IMG/VR virus record: IMGVR_UViG_3300031857_000304
Span: 1 to 49,769 of that record
Source: a virus
Length of the DNA: 49,769 bases
Strand: one strand, 5' to 3'
Shown in pieces: positions 1 to 6,750 of the stretch. Made by a program: the position numbers and the translations under genes. Numbering within the stretch: position 1 is the first letter of the stretch; the number at the start of each line of letters is the position of its first letter. The notes beneath the pieces are model-generated. The model was not told the origin of the DNA, searched no databases, and saw only the letters and a program-made list of their open reading frames with translations.

Positions 1-56
1 AACTGCTCCCTTCTATCTCTATACGGAACTATTATTGCTATTTTAGCACCTGTCAT
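1..56 (-). CDS. Glycosyltransferase, N-terminal fragment (possible beta-1,4-galactosyltransferase type), cut by window edge
   Basis: The start codon at 56 overlaps the stop of the preceding gene by one base (TAATG), which implies translational coupling. Eighteen codons are visible before the window ends, and the peptide reads MTGAKIAIIVPYRDRREQ. The stretch IAIIVPYRDR is typical of the first beta strand of the beta-1,4-galactosyltransferase (GT7) family and related GT-A enzymes, where the family usually shows an IIVPFRNR-like sequence. Function rests on this short motif and on its position at the end of a run of glycan genes. Any GT-A transferase would also fit. Confidence 0.55.
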   Translation of the reverse strand, partial: MTGAKIAIIVPYRDRREQ

Positions 57-907
57 TATATTAAAACTATTTGTTTGGTTAGTTTATTCCAATTACCGAA
101 AGATACAAAGGATTTTTCAGATTTCCAAGTCCATTCAGAAAAATCTTCTAAATTTATTGAGAGTTTATTTTTTGCCAAAGCCCTATACATTTTTCGGTAT
201 TCTTCTGAAAAAGCGTAATCAGTTCCTACATTTGCAACAGCTCTTAACCTTTCTGCACAAGTACTATCCCATTTAAAATGATGAACTTGTGTAAAACCCT
301 TTTCAATTGGATAACGAAGGGGGTGATTCCATCCCTGCCACCTCCAAGTTGTTTGTCCATTTATTTCTGCATAATGTTGCCCCGCAGTTACCTTTATCCT
401 ACCCTTCATAAGAGTAACCTTATTTGGACAGGCTCCACTTAAAGGGTATCTAAAAAAAGAACTAATCGGAAATGCTTCCCATAAATCAGTATCTTTTGTC
501 ACCAAAGGGAAACTACCATTCTCACCAATCTTATCTATAAAACCTCCTGTTACAAATTCCCAACCATTAGTTTCACACTCTTCAATTATAGAACCTATAT
601 CATCCCAGTACAATTGTAACTCATCATCATCTGAAACTATCCACCAATCATTAGGATATAAGGATTTAATTTCATTGTAAAAAGATGTTACTGCTTCCCA
701 GTTAAATACCTTCTCTTTTCTTTCATGATATACACATCCAAATTCTTCGGCTATATCTCTTGCTTCTTCGAATGATTTTTTATTATCCCTATCAGTAGAG
801 TAATAATTTACCAAATGAATTTCACTCACATTTTTTTTGTAATGTGATAACATTTGCCTCAAAGTATTTGTTCTATACCCAGTGACAGTAACTAATTTTG
901 GTTTCAT
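56..907 (-). CDS. GT-A type glycosyltransferase (GT2-like), 283 aa
   Basis: The N-terminus (LVTVTGYRTNTLRQMLSHY) resembles the nucleotide-sugar binding start of family 2 transferases. An acidic cluster DDDE at residues 93-96, after WWIVS, is a plausible metal-binding DxD motif. A VHHFKW stretch late in the protein matches the histidine often seen near the end of the catalytic domain. The protein therefore probably transfers a sugar from a nucleotide donor; the acceptor is unknown. The gene overlaps the upstream epimerase gene by four bases (ATGA) and the next transferase by one base, so it sits inside a coupled operon that begins with the tail fibre genes. Confidence 0.7.
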   Translation of the reverse strand: MKPKLVTVTGYRTNTLRQMLSHYKKNVSEIHLVNYYSTDRDNKKSFEEARDIAEEFGCVYHERKEKVFNWEAVTSFYNEIKSLYPNDWWIVSDDDELQLYWDDIGSIIEECETNGWEFVTGGFIDKIGENGSFPLVTKDTDLWEAFPISSFFRYPLSGACPNKVTLMKGRIKVTAGQHYAEINGQTTWRWQGWNHPLRYPIEKGFTQVHHFKWDSTCAERLRAVANVGTDYAFSEEYRKMYRALAKNKLSINLEDFSEWTWKSEKSFVSFGNWNKLTKQIVLI

Positions 908-1746
908 AAATTATCTATATATTTCTTCAATCTATCTTTTGGAAACCAACCCAATCTTCTAACTTCATCATCTTTTCTCCTACTCATTGAGTATTGCCCT
1001 AACCCACCTATTTTTTTTTCAATTTGTAAACTGGGAAACCTATTTTTAAACATTTCATAAACATTATGCACACTATATGAAACATCATTACCCATTTCCC
1101 AACCACCTAAATTAATTTCTTTTGTTTTTATTAATCTTACTAAACCATCAACAACATCATCGATATATGTAAATGGTTTTAATTGAGTTCCTAAATTATG
1201 ATAGGTAATAGGTAAATTATTGTTTATCTGATTTCTCCATTTTCCAATTAATGCCGCCATATGTGATTCAATTAATTCACCTGGCCCATATACATTATAT
1301 AATCTCACTATTGTTACATCAACACCCAATCCATTTCTATAAAAACGGCATAACTCTTCACCCATTTTTTTTGATGTGGAATAAGGTGATATAGAATGAT
1401 GAACCGATGATGAACTTGCAAATACTACTTTACACCCATTTCTTTTTGCATATTCTAATACACTTTTAGTTCCATCAACATTTGTGGAAAAAGTATAATT
1501 TTGATGCTCATATGATACCCCAACTCTACTAAATGCTGCTAAGTGATAAATCCAATCATAAGGTTTATCACTAATGTTTTCCATTGCCCTTACATCTCCC
1601 CCAACAAACTTAGCGCCTTCCGCCACTTTTGCTTCTCTACCGATATACTGATTATCCACTATATGAACTTCGTGTCCATCTGTAATCAATTGTTCGGAAA
1701 GTGCATATCCAATAAATCCACATCCTCCCGTAACTAAAATTTTCAT
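904..1746 (-). CDS. NAD-dependent epimerase/dehydratase (extended SDR family), 280 aa
   Basis: The N-terminal Rossmann motif TGGCGFIG (G7, G10, G13) binds NAD(P). The catalytic YxxxK pair is Y122/K126 in SPYSTSKKMGEE, and a serine run just before it (SSSS, from residue 111) supplies the third catalytic residue. RLYNVYGPGE is the usual sugar-nucleotide epimerase substrate region. The enzyme should interconvert or dehydrate an NDP-sugar (UDP-glucose 4-epimerase-like), making donors for the neighbouring transferases. At 280 aa it is a little shorter than typical GalE (about 330). It overlaps both neighbours by ATGA. The exact sugar cannot be read from sequence. Confidence 0.9.
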   Translation of the reverse strand: MKILVTGGCGFIGYALSEQLITDGHEVHIVDNQYIGREAKVAEGAKFVGGDVRAMENISDKPYDWIYHLAAFSRVGVSYEHQNYTFSTNVDGTKSVLEYAKRNGCKVVFASSSSVHHSISPYSTSKKMGEELCRFYRNGLGVDVTIVRLYNVYGPGELIESHMAALIGKWRNQINNNLPITYHNLGTQLKPFTYIDDVVDGLVRLIKTKEINLGGWEMGNDVSYSVHNVYEMFKNRFPSLQIEKKIGGLGQYSMSRRKDDEVRRLGWFPKDRLKKYIDNL

Positions 1747-2498
1747 TTCCTTCTTATTAAAGTAAGACCTGTTGATGATGGTTTATTTTTCACAATACCA
1801 TGATTAAAAAGATTAAATACTTCCCATTTATTACCATCAATTTCTTTTGCTAATTTTATAGGCCCACTCCAATCATCGTGATCTCCTCTATCTTTCACTT
1901 CTTGTGTTACAATAAACTTATCATGATATTTCGGGTCAGTATCATGCATTGAAATAATACCATTCTCACTCATTATCTGAGAATATAATTCAAAATCTTC
2001 TTTTACATTTTCATACGAATGACCTGCATCAATATGTAAATAATCTATTTTTATATCTTGCAATACGAAGAAATCATAGAATGCCTCCTCGGTAGTTGAG
2101 TTTATAATACGAGGGTGAAATGTTCTTCTAAAAAATGATTCTTCCGCAAACCAATCCACAACCCCACCAATACCATTCATAGCATCTACAACATAAGTTG
2201 AACCTATATCACCATAGTTAAAATCAGCATTTCCTTCAAAGATGTTTTGTTTGTGTAAATCGTATCGAGCCTGTGTCATTATACGAGGAATAAATCCACC
2301 ACCGCTACCCAAACAAACACACACTCTGGCCCTCATATATTGGATTAGAGAGTAGATAATTAGTCCATCACCTAAATGTGTATCAGTAGCTCCATGAGAC
2401 CAACGGTAGGGAACAGGATTGATTTCCTCTTCACCTCTAAAATCAAATTCTAAATTGTTGGTGAGATACTTTTTTATGTAGTTAAGGTCTTGTAACAT
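1743..2498 (-). CDS. Class I SAM-dependent methyltransferase (Methyltransf_24-like), 251 aa
   Basis: A glycine-rich SAM loop CLGSGGGFIP lies around residues 62-71. The later IDYLHIDAGHSYENVKEDFE segment contains the HIDAxHxY motif typical of O-methyltransferases of the CmcI/macrocin type, followed by GIISMHDT. Such enzymes methylate hydroxyls of sugars or small molecules, so this one may cap a glycan made by the neighbouring transferases. The start at 2498 is an ATG after a 31-nt gap containing TATATTTAATA, a near match to the late-promoter-like motif seen elsewhere. Its stop overlaps the epimerase start (ATGA). Confidence 0.8.
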   Translation of the reverse strand: MLQDLNYIKKYLTNNLEFDFRGEEEINPVPYRWSHGATDTHLGDGLIIYSLIQYMRARVCVCLGSGGGFIPRIMTQARYDLHKQNIFEGNADFNYGDIGSTYVVDAMNGIGGVVDWFAEESFFRRTFHPRIINSTTEEAFYDFFVLQDIKIDYLHIDAGHSYENVKEDFELYSQIMSENGIISMHDTDPKYHDKFIVTQEVKDRGDHDDWSGPIKLAKEIDGNKWEVFNLFNHGIVKNKPSSTGLTLIRRK

Positions 2499-2529
2499 CT
2501 ATTAAATATAATTATCTTAATCTATAAAA

Positions 2530-3525
2530 TTAGGAATTATTTATGAGATTTCCAACTCTTTTTATCCATTTATTTTTATCCGAAAATTGTAACATATATT
2601 GTTTTAATTTGTTACATTCTTTTACCTTTTTTTCATAGGATGTGTGTATCAACTCATTGACTAAATCATCAAAATCCTCTTTCGTTTCAACCCTATATTC
2701 ATAATCACACTCTACTCCCCATTCCTTATGTAATATAGGCAATTTACCATAATTAACGGCATCAAATACTGAATACCCAAATGGTTCGTTTTTATAGGCC
2801 GAATGGAAAATTTGCCAACTTTTATCTATGAACCAATTACGATGGATGCCCATATCAAACTCATAAAACTTACATCTTTTAAAATTATACATTTCTGATA
2901 TATTGTAATAGTCGTATTTGTGAGTAAGAACTTTTGCCGAATGGTTTGATAGCCAATGTGGATTTTTACGGGATTCAAAACGGGCTGCATATCCTATTGT
3001 TTCCGAACATTCTTCTACTAATGGTCTCTCTTCGGTAAATGTGTAATAATTTGGTATAACCTCACAATCAAAATCATCCAAAAGAGGTGAATGATTTAAT
3101 CCTATCCAAACTCTTTTTTTACATTTTCTTAGCAGAAGGTTTTGCCAACTCAATTCTATTTTGGTTGGATATATTTTAAAATCAGTTCCACTTTCAGTTA
3201 TATCTTTTGCATATGCCTGAATAAAAACGGTATCCCATTTATGTTGATACTCCATAAGATACTCTCTATGTGAATATGGTGGATGAAGAAAAATTATTCT
3301 ATCACACTTATCTAATAAATCTTCCGTCCCTTTTGGATTCTCTAAACGAAATGTATGTGGTATAGGAATAGATGATTCAAGATGGTTAGCACTTCTTTTA
3401 TTATCAATTATGAGATGCACTTCTTCATTAAGAGTAGGGATTACTTCTCTAATAAAATTATTAACCCATATATCTCCTCCACCAATTATTTGATTTCCGG
3501 CAGAGGTCGTAACCATTATTATCAT
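2530..3525 (-). CDS. GT-B type glycosyltransferase (GT4-like), 331 aa
   Basis: The C-terminal half carries the GT-B nucleotide-sugar binding pattern: TIGYAARFESRKNPHWL near residues 177-193 (the usual GRF..KN...L segment) and EPFGYSVFDAVNYGKLPIL near 243-263 (the EPFG...EA...G.P pattern). The N-terminus has a GGGDIWVNNF acceptor-side loop. It likely adds a sugar to a glycan or protein using an NDP-sugar. A second ATG at codon 4 could be the true start. It follows the unknown 243-aa gene after 12 bases in the same operon. Confidence 0.75.
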   Translation of the reverse strand: MIIMVTTSAGNQIIGGGDIWVNNFIREVIPTLNEEVHLIIDNKRSANHLESSIPIPHTFRLENPKGTEDLLDKCDRIIFLHPPYSHREYLMEYQHKWDTVFIQAYAKDITESGTDFKIYPTKIELSWQNLLLRKCKKRVWIGLNHSPLLDDFDCEVIPNYYTFTEERPLVEECSETIGYAARFESRKNPHWLSNHSAKVLTHKYDYYNISEMYNFKRCKFYEFDMGIHRNWFIDKSWQIFHSAYKNEPFGYSVFDAVNYGKLPILHKEWGVECDYEYRVETKEDFDDLVNELIHTSYEKKVKECNKLKQYMLQFSDKNKWIKRVGNLINNS

Positions 3526-3537
3526 AATATAAAAATA

Positions 3538-4269
3538 TTATATCTTTTTTTGATGATTTGAAAATGGACATCCATATACATCTTCTCCATTAAAATAACG
3601 TCTACCACTTCCATGCGGTTTACTTATATCTTTAGTGACTCTTTCTATACCAAAGTCTTTCATCGCTAATCGTTCTTCATCTATTTGCTCTTTGGTAAAA
3701 ATATCTTCACCTCTCTCTAATGAAAATGAATCTATAAAATATCTAGGAGTAGGAATCACACATCCAACTAACTCTCCTTTATTAATTATAATTTTATGAT
3801 TTTTTCTCGTAATTTTTAAATTAAATGTAAAATCTCTACGAAGATTATCGGTTTCAATAACACCGGTCATATGTTGAATACCATCTATCCAATAATTAGG
3901 AGGATTAATTGTCATAAGATTAATATCGGAAGGTGTTCTGAATGTAAATCGATTTTGAATTGTAACGGTTCCCATTCCAAAGTGGGAATTTATATGCTGA
4001 TACATCGGGTTATCGCCATCATCTAAAATCTCAACTTTCGTATTGGACGGAGAATCACCACCATCCCATTCTACCGAAAAAGTTTTTAAAGATTTTATAC
4101 CAAACCCCATTTGATTTCCAATTACCAAAGGTAAACAAAAATATGCATGATTTATAAACCAGTCTCGTTTGTTCTTTCCTTTTAATGGAAAAATAATTAA
4201 ATCATTTGAATTTTCAAATTCAGATGATTCGCATATTGTGATTAATTTATTTTCTGGAACTTTTATCAT
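3538..4269 (-). CDS. Conserved protein of unknown function in the glycan operon, 243 aa
   Basis: I place the start at the ATG at 4269, which overlaps the stop of the upstream transferase gene (ATGA), rather than at an in-frame TTG nine bases earlier. The protein has no signal peptide or membrane segment. It looks globular and beta-rich, with WDGGDSPSNTKVEIL and PTPRYFIDSFSLE as recognisable blocks and a C-terminal GRRYFNGEDVYGCPF. It recalls a group of uncharacterised proteins found beside glycosyltransferases in bacteria and marine phages (possibly DUF6065), but I cannot confirm that without a profile search. Its context suggests a part in sugar modification. Confidence 0.6.
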   Translation of the reverse strand: MIKVPENKLITICESSEFENSNDLIIFPLKGKNKRDWFINHAYFCLPLVIGNQMGFGIKSLKTFSVEWDGGDSPSNTKVEILDDGDNPMYQHINSHFGMGTVTIQNRFTFRTPSDINLMTINPPNYWIDGIQHMTGVIETDNLRRDFTFNLKITRKNHKIIINKGELVGCVIPTPRYFIDSFSLERGEDIFTKEQIDEERLAMKDFGIERVTKDISKPHGSGRRYFNGEDVYGCPFSNHQKKI

Positions 4270-5096
4270 ATGTAACAATATTTATTTTTTCTAAATTTAT
4301 CATATTCCCCTAAATATTCATCAGGTATAAATAAATAATGATTAGGAGACATATATCCTGTCACCGTTTTTTTATTTTTCAATTCATAAGATACTTTACC
4401 TTCTATACAATTAATCTCAAAATCTTCTATTCCCATACCAACATCATGTGATGAAAGAGTAGAATATTTTACACCATTTTCTTTGAATACTTTTTGAGCA
4501 GCATATTGTTCTGATAATCCTTTGAACCAATTATAATTATCTTCATCTAATTTTTCTTTTGCAATTTGATTTAATTCAAATGTTTTATCTAATATTTTTT
4601 CAAATAAATTATCTATTTTTTTAAATGAGGTATTTGGTATAATAAGCTGTCCAGATGGTATCCCATTTTCACCTAACACTTTAAAAAAATGTTCATTATA
4701 TCCTTCATGCAGAGAATATATGTAATCCTCATTGTACTTATCAAAAAAGTATCGTATATCTCCATAAAAAATACTATCTACATCAAAGTTAAAAATAGAT
4801 GTATATCCTTTCAAAAATACTTTATCCATATCATACCATTTTTGAAGATAGACACTATATTTTGTCTTATCAAAATCACTTTTATAAAAAGTTACATTTG
4901 GAAAATCTTTTATAATATTTAAATCAAAATAAGTATTATTCCAAAAATCAAAATCAGGTGAAGATACGCTTATAAAAACATCATAATCTCCTTTATAATA
5001 TTTTGACCAAGTTTCAAGTGCATAATATAGCATAGAATAATATTTCATACTTCTTCTATCTATACACAATACCATATACATTGCATGCTTATTCAT
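4266..5096 (-). CDS. GT-A glycosyltransferase with DxD motif (GT8-like), 276 aa
   Basis: The clearest motif is D105-V-D107 in IFNFDVDSIFYGDI, a classic metal/nucleotide-sugar binding DxD preceded by a hydrophobic strand and followed by an FFDK helix, as in GT8-like transferases. The N-terminal block MYMVLCIDRRSMKYY fits the first strand and helix of a GT-A fold. A glycosyl transfer role is likely, with unknown donor and acceptor. It overlaps the 2OG oxygenase gene upstream by eight bases and the 243-aa gene downstream by four. This makes it the first sugar-transfer gene after the polyproline adhesin and oxygenase. Confidence 0.7.
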   Translation of the reverse strand: MNKHAMYMVLCIDRRSMKYYSMLYYALETWSKYYKGDYDVFISVSSPDFDFWNNTYFDLNIIKDFPNVTFYKSDFDKTKYSVYLQKWYDMDKVFLKGYTSIFNFDVDSIFYGDIRYFFDKYNEDYIYSLHEGYNEHFFKVLGENGIPSGQLIIPNTSFKKIDNLFEKILDKTFELNQIAKEKLDEDNYNWFKGLSEQYAAQKVFKENGVKYSTLSSHDVGMGIEDFEINCIEGKVSYELKNKKTVTGYMSPNHYLFIPDEYLGEYDKFRKNKYCYI

Positions 5097-5637
5097 AATT
5101 CATTGAATGCGTTTTATCAAATGTCCAAAAAGATGTTAAGGTATATCTTATACCATTTATAATTGGGTTTACACCATGAAGAAATTCCAAAGTACCAGGA
5201 AAAAATACTAATGTATTTAATTTTGGTTTAATTTCAATATTTTGGTTTGGAAAGTATATCTCACCTCCTTCATAATCATCATTTAAATAATACACACATC
5301 CAAAATGCCTCCAATTATATATATGAGGTCTACCAACTTCTTCTCCATCTGCATGTGGATGCTGAAAATCTCCAATTTCCCATTTAACCAATCCTAAATA
5401 ATCTGGAAAAATTTGTTCAGATAAATTATAATCTAAGATAATTTTATTCCGAATAGAATCTAATAATTGTTTGTTTTCGTTTTCTAAATTTTCAAATTGG
5501 TTATTGTAAATTACTCTACCAGACCAAACATTGGAATGCGTTCTTTCACCCCAAAGTTTGGTGGTATTTGAAAAATTTTTATATTTTTCAAAATTTATTT
5601 CAGATAACCAATTTTCATTTATTGATATAAACATCAT
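5089..5637 (-). CDS. 2OG-Fe(II) oxygenase, prolyl-4-hydroxylase-like, 182 aa
   Basis: The double-stranded beta helix signature is complete. H95 and D97 (HADG) plus H154 (FLHGV) form the iron triad, and R164 (GIRYTLTSFW) is the 2-oxoglutarate anchor. YYLNDDYEGGEIYFP and PKLNTLVFFPGT are the strands typical of the P4H-like subgroup (2OG-FeII_Oxy_3). The reaction is O2- and 2-oxoglutarate-dependent hydroxylation, with proline in protein the usual substrate of close relatives. It starts six bases after the stop of a protein with 60 prolines in three runs, and it is followed by glycosyltransferases. Substrate assignment is inference. M2 could also be the start. Confidence 0.85.
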   Translation of the reverse strand: MMFISINENWLSEINFEKYKNFSNTTKLWGERTHSNVWSGRVIYNNQFENLENENKQLLDSIRNKIILDYNLSEQIFPDYLGLVKWEIGDFQHPHADGEEVGRPHIYNWRHFGCVYYLNDDYEGGEIYFPNQNIEIKPKLNTLVFFPGTLEFLHGVNPIINGIRYTLTSFWTFDKTHSMNYE

Positions 5638-5643
5638 TTATTT

Positions 5644-6750
5644 TTAAAATGGATTACATAATTCAGTTGAACCAAACGAACCTCCTCCAAATCTAGAGGC
5701 CGTCCATTGTCTGGCATTTACACCATCTGAATAGTATCCTGTACTAGCAATTGTTCCGGAATTATCCGAATATAATTGCGTAGCATCCATCCAATTAGCA
5801 GCATTTATATAATACTGCGATTGTGGTGCATTACAAGAGTTCTGATGAGTGGTATTATCATAACCCAAATATATTGAAGTATAAGCCGGTGGTGGCGGAG
5901 GCGGCGGTGGCGGCGGTGGCGGTGGTGCCGCACATGCCGATACCGTATTAATAGTTCCATTACCTTCAACATAATAAACAGTAGTTCCATTTGAATAATA
6001 CCCATTAGGAGCATTTAATACTCCACCCGCTAACTTTAACACACATCCAGTTGTTAAATTCGTACAAGTACTATAAAATGTATTAGTAGGGTTACTACAT
6101 GCACCCACACTATTTCCAGCATCATATCCCAACTCAAAAGAATATAATGGTGGCGGTGGAGGTGGCGGTGGCGGTGGTGGAGGTGGAGGCGGTGGAGGTG
6201 GTGCCGCAGCGCACGAAATCGTTACAGCGGTAGTATTCACCGTTGTATTAGTCCCATCATAAACCGCAAAATACCAATTACCATCAGGTATCATAATCCA
6301 AGTATATGGATTACCTGGTGATGGTATAGCTTCTCCAAATTCAGAACCCATTCCACCTGCTACCAAATTAGCAACATTTGCCTGAGTGGTATCTCTTGCA
6401 ATTCTAACATATGTTCCGGTGCCCCCAGCCATAGTTGAAGTTACTTGACCCGATCCTCCACTACAAATTACATTTGTCTGAGTAATTGATAGAGCCGGTG
6501 GAGGTGGTGGCGGCGGTGGAGGTGGAGGTGGCGGTGGCGGCGGTGGAGGTGGAGGTGGCGGTGGCGGTGGTGGCGGTGGAGGAGTTGCACCTCCTGCACT
6601 CTTACCATAAAACTCATCCATTCCATGTGGAGTAGAAGGAATACCATACGCAATAGCGGCAGCATCTAGATCAATTCTAGTTCCAGATGCTATACCTCTA
6701 TCGGTATTCATCTGATCCATTGAAATAGGTCCTGATTGTGGTAACGCCAT
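5644..6750 (-). CDS. Polyproline-linked modular tail adhesin, 368 aa
   Basis: The protein starts with MALPQSGPISMDQMN, an N-terminal segment shared by many virion proteins of T4-like phages of Bacteroidota (structural role likely). Three proline runs of 29, 18 and 13 residues separate an Ig-like domain (CSGGSGQVTSTMAGGTGTY region) from two related C-terminal modules. Both modules show LGYD, a CN/CS-P pair, an aromatic YY or FY, and GYYS(D/N)G, and each ends near a final cysteine. Prolines use CCA, CCG and CCT codons, which gives GC-rich islands in an AT-rich genome. ATG at 6748-6750 overlaps the tail fibre stop (TAATG), so it is coupled to the fibre. The likely role is a surface-binding tip or side adhesin held out on stiff polyproline-II rods. 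Confidence 0.75.
   Translation of the reverse strand: MALPQSGPISMDQMNTDRGIASGTRIDLDAAAIAYGIPSTPHGMDEFYGKSAGGATPPPPPPPPPPPPPPPPPPPPPPPPPPPPPALSITQTNVICSGGSGQVTSTMAGGTGTYVRIARDTTQANVANLVAGGMGSEFGEAIPSPGNPYTWIMIPDGNWYFAVYDGTNTTVNTTAVTISCAAAPPPPPPPPPPPPPPPPPPLYSFELGYDAGNSVGACSNPTNTFYSTCTNLTTGCVLKLAGGVLNAPNGYYSNGTTVYYVEGNGTINTVSACAAPPPPPPPPPPPPPAYTSIYLGYDNTTHQNSCNAPQSQYYINAANWMDATQLYSDNSGTIASTGYYSDGVNARQWTASRFGGGSFGSTELCNPF
5894..5935 (-). repeat. Polyproline-coding run (13 prolines)
   Basis: An uninterrupted block of CCN codons, read as cgg/tgg/agg triplets on the plus strand, lies between the second and third globular parts of the adhesin. Codons are mixed, so the run is not a simple trinucleotide expansion. 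Protein-level selection is likely. Confidence 0.85.
6149..6203 (-). repeat. Polyproline-coding run (18 prolines)
   Basis: The second CCN run of the adhesin gene joins the Ig-like domain to the first LGYD module. It mixes CCA, CCG and CCT codons with no CCC. It is much more GC-rich than the surrounding genome. Confidence 0.85.
6496..6582 (-). repeat. Polyproline-coding run (29 prolines)
   Basis: The longest CCN run follows the conserved N-terminal virion segment. At about 3 angstroms per residue in a polyproline-II helix, it would form a rigid spacer of roughly 9 nm (my estimate). Copy number could vary by slippage because the DNA is internally repetitive. Confidence 0.85.

Noticed and set aside
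5894-6582. Clustered GC-rich repeats considered as a CRISPR array or recombination hot spot
   Set aside because: There is no constant repeat with unique spacers. The repeats are proline codons within one open frame.
5805-6665. Arg/His-rich minus-strand frames in the polyproline gene
   Set aside because: They arise from reading CCN runs in another frame. The proline frame has the conserved N-terminus and modules.
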